Below are positions 22,805-32,070 of a DNA stretch of 32,461 bases, piece after piece. Position 1 is the first letter of the stretch. Each line of letters begins with the position of its first letter. Origin of the DNA: Thermoleophilia bacterium (lineage in GTDB: Bacteria; Actinomycetota; Thermoleophilia; Gaiellales; JAICJC01); the NCBI GenBank assembly GCA_025927685.1, contig JAICKX010000026.1, forward strand, positions 1 to 32,461. Reading direction: 5' to 3'. Both the position numbers and the translations under genes were made by a program. The notes under the pieces were generated by a model. That model saw only the letters and a list, made by a program, of their open reading frames with translations. It made no database searches and was not told where the DNA came from.

Positions 22805-23688
22805 GCGTGACAGAGCCGTCCCGCGTCACCTTCGAGAGCCGGCTCTTCGTGCTCGGCGAGTTCCACCTCCCGCCCGGCCACGCCCGCTGGCGGCGCGAGA
22901 ACTGGATCGGCGCGGGGGCGCACGTCGTCTTCCCCGGGACGGCCGTGCGGATCGCGCATGCCGGCGGCCAGGAGTTCGTCGCCGACGCCAACCTCGCCGT
23001 CTTCTACGCCGCCGGGCAGGCCTACCGGCGCGGGCTGGTCGACCCACGCGGCGACCACTGCGTCTTCGTCATTCCGGCCCCGCACCTCCTGGCCGAGGCG
23101 GTCGAGTCCGCCGGCGGCCCCAGGAGCCTTCCGCTCACGCACGGCCCCGTCGACGCGGCGACCTACCTGCGGCAGCGGATCGTCGCCCACCACGCCGCCC
23201 GCTCGCCGGAGGCCGACCCGCTCCTCGTCGAGGAGGAGCTCACACGCGCGGTCGCGGCTGCGGTCTCCGCCGCCGTCCGGGCCAGCGGCGCCCTCGCCCG
23301 GGGCGGACGAGGGCCGGATCCCGTCGACTCGGCCCGAGCGACGCTCGCGGCGCGGCTCGGCGACCGGCTCTCGCTCGACGAGGTGGCGCGCGAGGTGCAC
23401 ATCTCGCCGTTTCATCTCGCGCATTGCTTCCGGGCCCGGACCGGCCTGGGCCTCCACGCCTACCGCACCCACCTGCGCCTGCGCGAGGCCCTGCGGCGGA
23501 TCGCCGATCCGGGCATCTCGCTCACCGACCTCGCGCTCGACCTCGGCTTTGCCAGCCACAGCCACTTCACGGACACGTTCCGGCGCACGTTCGGACGGCC
23601 GCCCTCTACCGTGCGCGCCGCGGTCCGGGCCCGGGGCTCGGCCGAAGCCCGCAGGATCCTGGAAGCGGCCGCCGGCGTATCCTCCTAG
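22801..23688 (+). CDS. AraC family transcriptional regulator
   Basis: A 295-residue regulator. The C-terminal AraC double helix-turn-helix spans about 195-285, with LSLDEVAREVHISPFHLAHCFR as the first helix pair and ISLTDLALDLGFASHSHFTDTFRR, then FGRPPS, as the second. The first 130 residues look like a cupin-type sensing domain with short beta strands (for example VFPGTAVRIAH). The ATG at 22801 lies in an ATGA overlap with the glycosylase gene, so the regulator is translated from the CBS-glycosylase transcript. Target genes and effector are unknown; control of the alkylation-repair gene is one possibility. Confidence 0.9.
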   Translation: MSVTEPSRVTFESRLFVLGEFHLPPGHARWRRENWIGAGAHVVFPGTAVRIAHAGGQEFVADANLAVFYAAGQAYRRGLVDPRGDHCVFVIPAPHLLAEAVESAGGPRSLPLTHGPVDAATYLRQRIVAHHAARSPEADPLLVEEELTRAVAAAVSAAVRASGALARGGRGPDPVDSARATLAARLGDRLSLDEVAREVHISPFHLAHCFRARTGLGLHAYRTHLRLREALRRIADPGISLTDLALDLGFASHSHFTDTFRRTFGRPPSTVRAAVRARGSAEARRILEAAAGVSS

Positions 23689-23697
23689 CCTCGGGAC

Positions 23698-24633
23698 ATG
23701 CGTCGCTGCCTGTCCGTGGCTCTCGCCATGCTGGCCGTTTCGGGCTGCGGGGGAAGCGGCGGGAACGCGTCCACGAAGCCCGCCGCCGCGCCCGCCGGCC
23801 GGATCGTCGCGACGCTCGACGCCGGCCTTCGCCCGTGCGCGATGACGGCCGCGGCCGGCTCGCTCTGGATCACCGCCTACACCGACGGCGTGCTGGCCCA
23901 GGTCGATCCGGCGACGAACGCGGTGACGAAGCATCCCATCGGCGTCCAGCCGTGCGGCATCACCTACGCCGGCGGCTGGCTCTGGGTGGCGCGGCTCGGG
24001 ACCGCGGACATCGCTCGCGTCAGCCCGCGGACGGGGAAGGTCACGAAGATCGTCCCGTTCGGCGGGCAGGCGTGGGACGTCCAGCACTCCGCAGGGGCGG
24101 TCTGGGTCTCGGATCGCACCGGGAACCGCGTCCTTCGGATCGACCCGAAGACAGGCCGCGTGACGGGCCACGTCCCGCTGGAGTCGACGCTGAGCGGCCT
24201 CGGCGTCACCGCCGACGGCGTCTGGGTGGCGAATGACTCGACGGGCACGGCGACGCGGATCGACCCCGCCCGCGACCGCGTGACCGCGTCGCTTCGGGTC
24301 GGGCATGCCAAGCCGGCCTGGTTCGCGGCCGCGCCCGACTCGCTCTGGGTCGCAAACGGCGACGACACCGTGTCGCGGATCGATCCGGCGACGGCCACGG
24401 TGACCGCGAGCGTGCACACCTGCAAGGCGCCGCTGGACCTCGGCCTCGCCGACGGCGCGGTGTGGGTGCCGTGCAACGCCGACGGCACCCTCGAACGGAT
24501 CGACCCGGCGACGGCGAAGGTGACGGGACGGCTGCGCCTGAAGCGCGGCATCTTCGTGGCCCAGGAGGCGTTCGGCGACCTGTGGGTGCTGCGCTACTCG
24601 AGCACCCAGGTGTGGCGGATCAAGCCGGCCTGA
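23698..24633 (+). CDS. Seven-bladed beta-propeller lipoprotein
   Basis: A 311-residue predicted lipoprotein. The signal peptide ends in the lipobox AVSGC, giving lipidated Cys17, then a Gly/Ser/Ala-rich linker. The rest is seven repeats of about 40 residues, each with [LV]W[IV]...(Q/R)(V/I)DP.T..V, ending LWVLRYSS...WRIKPA. This is the pattern of NHL/YVTN/Vgb-like propellers, which bind ligands or partners at the cell surface. No catalytic motif such as that of streptogramin lyase is evident. TAGCCT 6 bases before the ATG suggests a leaderless start. It stands alone between the AraC gene and the glycosylase-family gene. Confidence 0.87.
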   Translation: MRRCLSVALAMLAVSGCGGSGGNASTKPAAAPAGRIVATLDAGLRPCAMTAAAGSLWITAYTDGVLAQVDPATNAVTKHPIGVQPCGITYAGGWLWVARLGTADIARVSPRTGKVTKIVPFGGQAWDVQHSAGAVWVSDRTGNRVLRIDPKTGRVTGHVPLESTLSGLGVTADGVWVANDSTGTATRIDPARDRVTASLRVGHAKPAWFAAAPDSLWVANGDDTVSRIDPATATVTASVHTCKAPLDLGLADGAVWVPCNADGTLERIDPATAKVTGRLRLKRGIFVAQEAFGDLWVLRYSSTQVWRIKPA

Positions 24634-24642
24634 CGCCCGGGC

Positions 24643-24648
24643 TACCCT
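24643..24648 (+). promoter_or_regulatory. -10 element (leaderless) of the Pyr_excise gene
   Basis: TACCCT ends 9 bases before the ATG at 24658. A GAGGGG in the gap is too close to the start to be a usual ribosome site, so initiation is ambiguous. Confidence 0.35.
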
Positions 24649-24657
24649 GAGGGGCGG

Positions 24658-24999
24658 ATGCGGATCTGGGACGTCGAGCCGGGCGTGCTGTGCCGCCGGC
24701 ACCTGCTGGGGGAGCACCGCGAGCTGCACGCGGTCTGGGCCGTCCTGACCGGCGACCGCCACGGCTACCGCCGCCACCCGGAGACGCTCAGATGGGAGGG
24801 CAGGCTGCGCGCACTCGCACGCCGCCACGAGCTCCTCGTGGCCGAGATGCGGCGGCGCGGGTTTGCGCACCGCTCGCCGCTCGACATGGCGCTCGCAACC
24901 GGGCAGGACGTGCAGACCGAGTTCGTCGACCCGCCCGACCGCCAGCTGACGCTCCTTCGGGCGAAGCCGTGCCCGTGTCCGATGTCTGCTGACGGATAG
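24658..24999 (+). CDS. Pyrimidine dimer DNA glycosylase family protein
   Basis: A 113-residue protein matching the bacterial group of the T4 endonuclease V (Pyr_excise) family. It begins MRIWDVEPGVLCRRHLLGEHREL, followed by HPETLRWEGRL and RRHELLVAEM, ending near FAHRSPLD. Endonuclease V cuts out cyclobutane dimers using the N-terminal amine of Thr2 and Glu23. Here the second residue is Arg, while a Glu is kept in GEHREL. If Met1 is kept, the nucleophile would have to be its own amine, or activity has changed. The length is shorter than the 138 residues of the phage enzyme. Possibly repairs UV damage; not proven. Confidence 0.75.
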   Translation: MRIWDVEPGVLCRRHLLGEHRELHAVWAVLTGDRHGYRRHPETLRWEGRLRALARRHELLVAEMRRRGFAHRSPLDMALATGQDVQTEFVDPPDRQLTLLRAKPCPCPMSADG

Positions 25000-25002
25000 A
25001 CT
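24997..25002 (+). promoter_or_regulatory. -10 element of the cystathionine gamma-synthase gene (leaderless)
   Basis: TAGACT, overlapping the preceding gene's stop codon by three bases, ends 8 bases before the GTG at 25011. Confidence 0.45.
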
Positions 25003-25010
25003 CGGCCTCG

Positions 25011-26138
25011 GTGGACTTCGAGACCCGCGCCATCCACGCCGGCCAGGAGCCGGACCCGCACTCCGGCGCGGTCACGACGCCGATCTACGCGACCTCGACC
25101 TACGCCCAGAAGGCGGTCGGCGAGTTCCGGTACGACTACTCGCGCACGGCCAACCCGACCCGCGAGGCGTTCGAGGCCTGCCTCGCATCGCTCGAGGGGG
25201 CAGAGCACGGGATCGCGTTCGGGTCCGGCATGGCGGCGACGACGACGGTCATGCACCTGCTCGACGCCGGTGCGCACGTCGTCGCCGTGAACGACGTCTA
25301 CGGCGGCACCTACCGGCTGTTCTCGAAGGTGTACGAGCCGAAGGGCTACCGGTTCACCTACGTCACGGCCGAGGAGGTGAACGCCGGCCTCGGCTCGAGG
25401 CTCGACGGCGCGGCGATGCTGTGGCTCGAGACGCCCACCAACCCGCTCCTGAACGTGGTCGACCTGCGCGCCGCGTCCGAGGCGGCCCACGCGGCCGGAG
25501 CGATCGTCGTGGTCGACAACACCTTCGCATCGCCGTACCTCCAGCGGCCGCTGGAGCACGGCGCCGACATCGTCGTCCACTCGACGACCAAGTACCTCGG
25601 CGGGCACTCCGACCTCGTCGGCGGCGTCGCCGCCACGTCGAGCCCGGAGCTGGCCGAGCGGCTCCAGTTCCTCCAGAACTCGCTCGGCGCCATTCCGGGG
25701 CCCTTCGACGCCTGGCTCGCGCTGCGCGGCCTGAAGACCCTCGCCGTCCGCATGCGCGCCCATTGCGGGAACGCGGCGCAGGTGGTCGAGTTCCTCCAGG
25801 GGCACCCGGCGGTGGAGCAGGTCCTCTACCCCGGCCTGGCCGACCACCCGGGCCATCAGATCGCCGCCCGCCAGATGGACGGGTTCGGCGGCATGGTCTC
25901 GTTCCTCGTCCGCTCCGAGGCAGAGGCGCTGGCGCTGGTCGCCCGCACCAGGATCTGGACGCTGGCCGAGAGCCTGGGCGGCGTCGAGAGCCTGATCGAG
26001 CACCCCGGCCAGATGACGCACGCCTCGACGGCCGACTCGCCCTTCGCGGTCCCGGCGACGCTCGTTCGGCTCTCGGTCGGGATCGAGGCCGCAGCCGACC
26101 TGGTTGCCGACCTCGATCAGGCGCTCGAGGACACCTGA
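25011..26138 (+). CDS. metB: Cystathionine gamma-synthase/lyase
   Basis: A 375-residue PLP enzyme of the Cys/Met metabolism family. RYDYSRTANPT (40-50) supplies Tyr and Arg contacting the neighbouring subunit's cofactor, GSGMAA is at 71-76, DNTFASPYLQRP has the PLP-pairing Asp169, and HSTTKYLGGHSD has the PLP Lys194. The C-terminal SLGGVESLIEHP fits gamma-synthase and lyase alike, so transsulfuration direction cannot be set by eye. With CBS at 20262, a reverse pathway (homocysteine to cysteine) is plausible. The GTG start follows TAGACT by 8 bases. The palindrome at 26139 begins on the base after its stop codon and may end transcription. Confidence 0.92.
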   Translation: MDFETRAIHAGQEPDPHSGAVTTPIYATSTYAQKAVGEFRYDYSRTANPTREAFEACLASLEGAEHGIAFGSGMAATTTVMHLLDAGAHVVAVNDVYGGTYRLFSKVYEPKGYRFTYVTAEEVNAGLGSRLDGAAMLWLETPTNPLLNVVDLRAASEAAHAAGAIVVVDNTFASPYLQRPLEHGADIVVHSTTKYLGGHSDLVGGVAATSSPELAERLQFLQNSLGAIPGPFDAWLALRGLKTLAVRMRAHCGNAAQVVEFLQGHPAVEQVLYPGLADHPGHQIAARQMDGFGGMVSFLVRSEAEALALVARTRIWTLAESLGGVESLIEHPGQMTHASTADSPFAVPATLVRLSVGIEAAADLVADLDQALEDT

Positions 26139-26169
26139 CGCAACAACGGGGTCAGACCCCGATGTTGCG
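26139..26169. repeat. 31-bp palindrome with GGGGTCAGACCCC core, copy B
   Basis: Outer arms CGCAACA and TGTTGCG pair perfectly, with one A/A mismatch before the 6-bp CGGGGT/ACCCCG inner stem and CAG loop. It starts directly after the metB stop. It may act as a terminator-like hairpin, but no T-run follows. The same unit with one extra mismatch is at 13050-13080. Confidence 0.82.
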
Positions 26170-26173
26170 TCCG

Positions 26174-26326
26174 CTACGCGGCGAGGTCGTCGCGCTGGGC
26201 CTGCTCGAGCCGCTCGACCTCGGCGATGACGGCACGCCGGCTCGCCCCGAAGCGGGCCGCGCCGATCAGCAGGACGCCGACGACGAGGACAGCGATGCCG
26301 AAGATGAGGAGCAGGGAGTTCGTCAC
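26174..26326 (-). CDS. Possible single-pass membrane protein, 50 residues
   Basis: From GTG at 26326 the frame gives a 50-residue protein: a short N-terminus, one strong membrane helix (LLLIFGIAVLVVGVLLIGAA), then a charged, probably helical tail (RRAVIAEVERLEQAQRDDLAA). An AGG five bases upstream could be the ribosome site; a TTG at 26356 would add ten residues. The clear membrane helix plus charged tail looks real for such a short frame. It lies between the palindrome and the 178-bp repeat, convergent with metB. Function unknown. Confidence 0.5.
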   Translation of the reverse strand: MTNSLLLIFGIAVLVVGVLLIGAARFGASRRAVIAEVERLEQAQRDDLAA

Positions 26327-26367
26327 TTCGACCTGCCCTTCGCGGGCGGCGGCCAAACCCCTGCGCC

Positions 26368-26545
26368 TTAAAGGGATTCGCCGTCCCGGCTGACCTTTCG
26401 TCCCCCGTACGAAAGAGCTTTCGAGTCGCCCCTACGGCTCCTCCGTCCGGCTTCGACCTACTCGGCTGCCCTGGACGGCGCAGTGGTGAAGGTACGGGAA
26501 GCCGAGGCGGCGTGCAACTCGATTTTTCTCGCTATTTGCGAACTT
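26368..26545 (+). repeat. 178-bp dispersed intergenic repeat, copy B
   Basis: Ungapped partner of 13083-13260 (about 84% identity by manual count). Conserved hairpins are GCCG-TCC-CGGC and CTTTCG/CGAAAG (26395-26415). A third CTTTCG at 26418-26423 could compete for the same CGAAAG arm. The element ends 37 bases before the MarR ATG, nearly the same position as copy A before dppA. Here the palindrome and repeat are separated by about 200 bases, while in copy A they touch. Confidence 0.8.
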
Positions 26546-26565
26546 CTGATTATTCCTTCGTGTGC

Positions 26566-26571
26566 TAATCT
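26566..26571 (+). promoter_or_regulatory. -10 element of the MarR operon
   Basis: TAATCT ends 11 bases before the ATG at 26583. This would give a leader of only a few bases. A TTGCGA at 26536-26541 (end of the repeat) is -35-like but 24 bases away. Confidence 0.4.
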
Positions 26572-26582
26572 TTCGCGATCGA

Positions 26583-27028
26583 ATGAGTTCCGCCGCCCAG
26601 TCTCCACCCCGCCCGCCCACGCTGCGCGCCGTTCGCCGCGTCGATCGGCTCGCCCAGACGGCGGCCGACCGCATCGCGCGCGAGCACGGCCTCACCATGC
26701 AGCAGTGGGAGCTCCTGGCCCGCCTGCGCCGCGCCGGCGGCGCCGTGGACCTGCGCGACCTGTGCTGCAGCTTCGGCGTCGCGCCGCCCACGCTGAGCGC
26801 GCTCGTCGACACCGCCGAGGCGCGGGGCTGGATCGTGCGCTCGCCGCACCCGGACGACCGCCGCCGGCGGCGGGTCGTGCTGACGGCGGCCGGCGGCGAG
26901 GCGCTCGCCGCGACCCCGCATCTCGGCCGTGAGGTCGGACGCAGGATGACCGCCGGGTTCTCGGAGGACGAGCGCACGCTGCTCGCCGGCCTCCTCGAGC
27001 GCTGCGCCGTCAACCTGGAGGGCCTCAG

Positions 27029-27032
<4 letters not shown>
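26583..27032 (+). CDS. MarR family transcriptional regulator
   Basis: A 149-residue winged-helix regulator. LTMQQWELLARLRRAGGAVDLRDLCCSFGVAPPTLSALVDTAEARGWI covers the helix-turn-helix, and HPDDRRRRRVVLTAAG is the characteristic wing. Helical ends for dimerisation flank it. The start ATG at 26583 is chosen because it follows TAATCT closely; the longer frame from 26562 would begin inside the promoter. Its stop overlaps the ABC exporter start (GTGA), so it probably controls its own operon in response to a small, exported or toxic compound. Confidence 0.9.
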
Positions 27033-28789
<1,757 letters not shown>

Positions 28790-28796
28790 GGTCCCG

Positions 28797-29393
28797 ATGT
28801 TCCGCTCGCGCCGCCGCGACATCGTCTTCCCGCAGAGCGAGCATGCCCGGCTGGCGGCGACGCTGGCCGCCGCGACGGGCGCCGGGCCGCGCATCGTGGC
28901 CGGCGTCCTCTGGCACGACCGCGGCTACCCGCAGCTCGACACCGACGGGATCGGCGAGATGAGCCGCGACCGGTGGGGGGAGCTCATGCGCGCGGGCTTC
29001 GAGCCGCAGACCGCCGACCCGGTGGTCGACCACATGGCCCGGATGCACATCCACCGGCTGACGCGGAACGCCCGCTCGCCGGTGGCCGCCGAGCTCGAGC
29101 CCGCCCTCGCCGCCAGCCTTGCGCGGAGCGGCATGACGGCCGACGAAGCGGCCGCCGCGGACGCCGTCACCGAGCTGTACGACATGGTCGCGTTCGACTT
29201 CTGCCTCGAGGAGCCGGCCTCGGGATGGGTCGCCGGCGTCGCCTATCAGGTCGACGGCCAGGGCGGTATCACGCTCGAGCCGTGGCCGCTCGTGCCGGTC
29301 GCGCTCGAGGGCTTCGTCACCGCGTTCCTGACCGAGGGCTACCCCGAGCGGCCGGCGCCGGTCGTGGTGCCGTTCTCGGCCCGTCCGCCGTGA
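28797..29393 (+). CDS. DUF3891-like protein
   Basis: A 198-residue cytosolic protein. The N-terminal PQSEHARLAATLAAA followed by a short span and LWHDRGYPQLD resembles DUF3891, in which a Q-x-x-H-A and an HD(N/R)G(W/Y) motif recur. The paired His/Asp residues recall an HD-type metal site, with further His in DHMARMHIHRL. The enzymatic role is unknown. The start ATG at 28797 lies seven bases after the ABC exporter, and the end overlaps the hydrolase gene as GTGA. It therefore sits in an operon with kynurenine-type genes. My family assignment is moderate. Confidence 0.65.
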   Translation: MFRSRRRDIVFPQSEHARLAATLAAATGAGPRIVAGVLWHDRGYPQLDTDGIGEMSRDRWGELMRAGFEPQTADPVVDHMARMHIHRLTRNARSPVAAELEPALAASLARSGMTADEAAAADAVTELYDMVAFDFCLEEPASGWVAGVAYQVDGQGGITLEPWPLVPVALEGFVTAFLTEGYPERPAPVVVPFSARPP

Positions 29394-30109
29394 GCGGCGC
29401 GCTTCACCGCTACGGCCCACACCGGAGCAACGTCGCCGAGCTGTTCCTCCCCGCCGGGGCGGGCCCGCACCCGGTGTGCGTGCTCGTCCACGGCGGCTGC
29501 TGGCGGCAGCGCTACGACCGTCACCTCATGGATGCGCTCGCCGATGACCTCGCCGCCCGCGGCTGGGCGGCGTGGAACGTCGAGTACCGCCGGGTCGGGC
29601 TCCATGCCGGCGGCGGCTGGCCCGAGACGGGCGCCGACATCGCCGCTGCGATCGACCATCTGGCCGGGCTGGACGCGCCGCTTGGACTGAGCCGGGTCGC
29701 CGCGGTCGGCCACTCGGCGGGCGGCCATCTGGCGCTCTGGGCGGCGCAGCGAGCTGGCGCGGACGTCCCACTCACGGCCGTCGTCGGCCAGGCCGCCGTC
29801 TCGGACCTCGAGGCGGCGTCGGCGCAGGGCGTCTGCGGAGGCATGGTCGAACGCCTGCTGGGCGGGCCGCCCGCACGGGCGGCCGATCAGTACCGGGCCG
29901 CCTCACCGGCCCGCCACCTGCCGCTCCGCGTCCCGGCCCTCCTCGTCCACGGCGACCGCGACGACACCGTCCCGGTCGAGATGAGCCGCGACTTCGCCGC
30001 GGCGGCCGGGTGCGACCTGGCCGAGCTCGCCGGCGACGGCCACTACGAGCACCTCGAGTCGGGGAGTCGTGCATGGGCTACGGTGGTCGAGTGGCTCGAA
30101 CGGCACTGA
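29390..30109 (+). CDS. Alpha/beta hydrolase, kynurenine formamidase-like
   Basis: A 239-residue cytosolic serine hydrolase. HGGCW (34-38) is the oxyanion motif of the HGGxW type seen in arylformamidase and related esterases. GHSAGG (107-112) carries nucleophile Ser109. VHGDRDDTVPV has the acid and GDGHYEHL the catalytic His. In the kynurenine pathway such an enzyme releases formate from N-formylkynurenine. The next gene is kynureninase, overlapping by 37 bases, which strongly supports that role, although other small esterases share the motifs. GTG start at 29390 overlapping the DUF3891-like gene. No tryptophan dioxygenase is in the window. Confidence 0.85.
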   Translation: MSGALHRYGPHRSNVAELFLPAGAGPHPVCVLVHGGCWRQRYDRHLMDALADDLAARGWAAWNVEYRRVGLHAGGGWPETGADIAAAIDHLAGLDAPLGLSRVAAVGHSAGGHLALWAAQRAGADVPLTAVVGQAAVSDLEAASAQGVCGGMVERLLGGPPARAADQYRAASPARHLPLRVPALLVHGDRDDTVPVEMSRDFAAAAGCDLAELAGDGHYEHLESGSRAWATVVEWLERH

Positions 30110-31350
30110 CGACGCGCGCCGCCGCCGACACGCTCGACGCCGCCGATCCGCTGGCCGGGTTCCGCGCCCGGTTTGCGCTCGGCGGCAGCCGCCGGCTCTA
30201 CGTGGACGGCAACTCGCTCGGACCGCTCGCCCACGACGTCCGCGCCGCGCTCGAGGCGCGGACCGACGAGTGGCGCGACCGGCTCGTCACCGGCTGGAAC
30301 GAGTGGGTCGAGGCGCCCGCGGTGGTCGGCGACCGGCTGGCCGCGGCGGCCCTCGGCGCCGCACCCGGGCAGACGATCGTCTCGGACTCGACAACCGTCA
30401 ACCTCTACAAGCTGGCCGGGGCCGCGCTCGACGCCCGCGCCGGTGCGATCGTCGCCGACGCCTCCGACTTCCCGACCGACCGCTACGTCCTCCAGGGCCT
30501 CGCGCAGCGGACGGGGCGCGAGCTCCGCATGCTCGAGACCGACCGGGTGGCCGGGCCGCAGCCGGCCGAGGTCGAGGCGGCCTGCGCCGACAGCGCTGCG
30601 CTCGTGGTGCTCTCCGCCGTGAACTACCGCTCCGGCGCCCTGGCCCGCATGTCCGAGATCACGGCAGCGGGCCACGAGGCGGGCGCCCTCGTCCTGTGGG
30701 ACCTGTGCCACGCCGCCGGCGCGGTCGAGGTCGACCTGGACGCGGCCGGGGCCGACCTCGCCGTCGGCTGCACCTACAAGTATCTGAACTCTGGCCCCGG
30801 CTCGCCGGCCTTCCTCTATGTCCGCTCGGGCCTCCAGGACGAGCTGCGCTCGCCGATCTGGGGCTGGTTCTCGCAGGATGACCAGTTCGCGATGGGTCCG
30901 ACGTACGAGCCCGTCGCGGGCGTCGGCCGGTTCATGGCCGGCACGCCGCCGGTGCTCGCGCTGGCGGCGGTCGACGCCGGCGCCGCGATGCTCGCCGAGG
31001 CCGGCCTGGCTCGGGTGCGCGAGAAGGCCGCGGCGCTGACGAGCCTCGCGGTCGACCTGCACGACGAGCGCTTGGCGGCGTTCGGGTTCAGCCTCGGGAC
31101 GCCGCGTGAGCCGCACCGCCGCGGCGCCCATGTGTCGCTTCGCCATCGAGACGCCTGGCGGATCTGCCGCGCGCTGATCGAGCGCGCCGACGTCATCCCC
31201 GACTTCCGCGCGCCCGACTCGATCCGGTTCGGCCTCGCCCCGCTCTACACCCGCTTCGTCGACGTCTGGGACGCGTTCGACCGGCTGGCCGGCATCGTCG
31301 AGTCAGGCGAGCACGAGGCGATGGACGACGCGCGGCGGCGCGTGACCTAG
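30073..31350 (+). CDS. kynU: Kynureninase
   Basis: A 425-residue PLP enzyme that splits kynurenine to anthranilate and alanine (or 3-hydroxykynurenine to 3-hydroxyanthranilate). LYVDGNSLGPL (42-52) is the family start. SDSTTVNLYKL binds the cofactor phosphate, LWDLCHAAGAV carries the PLP Asp210, and GCTYKYLNSGPGSPAFLYV holds the PLP Lys236. The WGWFSQ segment is also typical. The start ATG at 30073 has GGGGAG six bases upstream; GTG at 30091 would remove six residues. The gene overlaps the formamidase-like hydrolase by 37 bases. Length and motifs are complete. Confidence 0.94.
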   Translation: MGYGGRVARTALTTRAAADTLDAADPLAGFRARFALGGSRRLYVDGNSLGPLAHDVRAALEARTDEWRDRLVTGWNEWVEAPAVVGDRLAAAALGAAPGQTIVSDSTTVNLYKLAGAALDARAGAIVADASDFPTDRYVLQGLAQRTGRELRMLETDRVAGPQPAEVEAACADSAALVVLSAVNYRSGALARMSEITAAGHEAGALVLWDLCHAAGAVEVDLDAAGADLAVGCTYKYLNSGPGSPAFLYVRSGLQDELRSPIWGWFSQDDQFAMGPTYEPVAGVGRFMAGTPPVLALAAVDAGAAMLAEAGLARVREKAAALTSLAVDLHDERLAAFGFSLGTPREPHRRGAHVSLRHRDAWRICRALIERADVIPDFRAPDSIRFGLAPLYTRFVDVWDAFDRLAGIVESGEHEAMDDARRRVT

Positions 31351-31382
31351 CAGCAACCCTGAGCGAGGCGTCTGGGGCCGGC

Positions 31383-31997
31383 CTACCAATCGACCAGTCG
31401 CGGGTTTGGCTTGGCGAGCCGTCCGTCCGCGTGGACCATCGCGATCAGGGCGATCTCGTGGACACGGCCGTGCAGGATGCCGAAGGTCAAGACCGGTGTC
31501 ACCGGGGATGTTTCGACACTCGGGAACCCCGGCCCGCCCCGGATGTTGCAGATCTCGTGGGTGAACGTCTGGCTCGTGGAAGCAGTGGGTTCGCAGACGA
31601 CGCCAGGGAGACGTGCGACGGTGAGGACACGTGTTCCCACCTCGATGCCCGTTCGCGTGTGGTAGCGCGTCGACCGTGTGGTCACCTGGACGACGACCGG
31701 CGCAGGGCTGGACACGAGCGTTGCGTAGTCGACGACGAGTCGCGCGTCGGGGTATGCGACCTGGTAGCCGACGTCCTTTCCGTTCGCGGTGGTGTGCGCC
31801 TTCACCATGCCTCGCCCCAATTTGGCCTCCACGCTCGCCCTGCTCTCGCCGGTCGAGATCCCCGCAAGCGAGCTGCCGGGGACGATCAGTTGGGAGACGG
31901 GGAGCCTCGCGTGCGGCGAGGACGAATGGCCGGACCCACCCAGGCATGCTGTCGCGACCGCGCACAAACTCGCACAGACGATCGGGCGAACCCCCAC
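31383..31997 (-). CDS. Predicted lipoprotein, function unknown
   Basis: A 204-residue predicted lipoprotein: a short basic n-region, hydrophobic stretch and lipobox VATAC put lipidated Cys near residue 18, followed by a Gly/Ser linker. The remainder is beta-rich with three further Cys (VVCEPT and HEICN among them) and no motif I know. GTG at 31997 is the start since GGAGG lies 4 bases upstream; the longer frame to 32123 is an artefact overlapping the EAL gene end. A good promoter with -35 TAGACA and -10 TACGAT sits just before it. It is convergent with kynU. Confidence 0.78.
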   Translation of the reverse strand: MGVRPIVCASLCAVATACLGGSGHSSSPHARLPVSQLIVPGSSLAGISTGESRASVEAKLGRGMVKAHTTANGKDVGYQVAYPDARLVVDYATLVSSPAPVVVQVTTRSTRYHTRTGIEVGTRVLTVARLPGVVCEPTASTSQTFTHEICNIRGGPGFPSVETSPVTPVLTFGILHGRVHEIALIAMVHADGRLAKPNPRLVDW

Positions 31998-32014
31998 GCT
32001 GCCTCCTCGTGCGA

Positions 32015-32043
32015 ATCGTAGCAATCGCGAAAGAACGTGTCTA
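32015..32043 (-). promoter_or_regulatory. Promoter of the lipoprotein gene
   Basis: On the minus strand TAGACA (32043-32038), a 17-base spacer, and TACGAT (32020-32015). This predicts a transcription start about 12 bases before the GTG at 31997, with GGAGG in the short leader. It is the clearest -35/-10 pair in the window. Confidence 0.65.
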
Positions 32044-32070
32044 CCTATTGGGAGATCCCGCCCGCGAGCG

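Larger units (their letters stand above)
26139..26582. other. 444-base gap between metB and the MarR gene
   Basis: It holds the second 31-base palindrome, a possible 50-residue membrane protein gene on the minus strand, and the second 178-bp repeat. Last is an AT-rich stretch (26520-26582) with the MarR promoter, the most AT-rich short segment noticed in the window. Confidence 0.6.

Noticed and set aside
22777-24870. 697-residue minus-strand open frame
   Set aside because: Antisense to the AraC, propeller and endonuclease V-family genes; its apparent repeats are just the complement of the propeller repeats.
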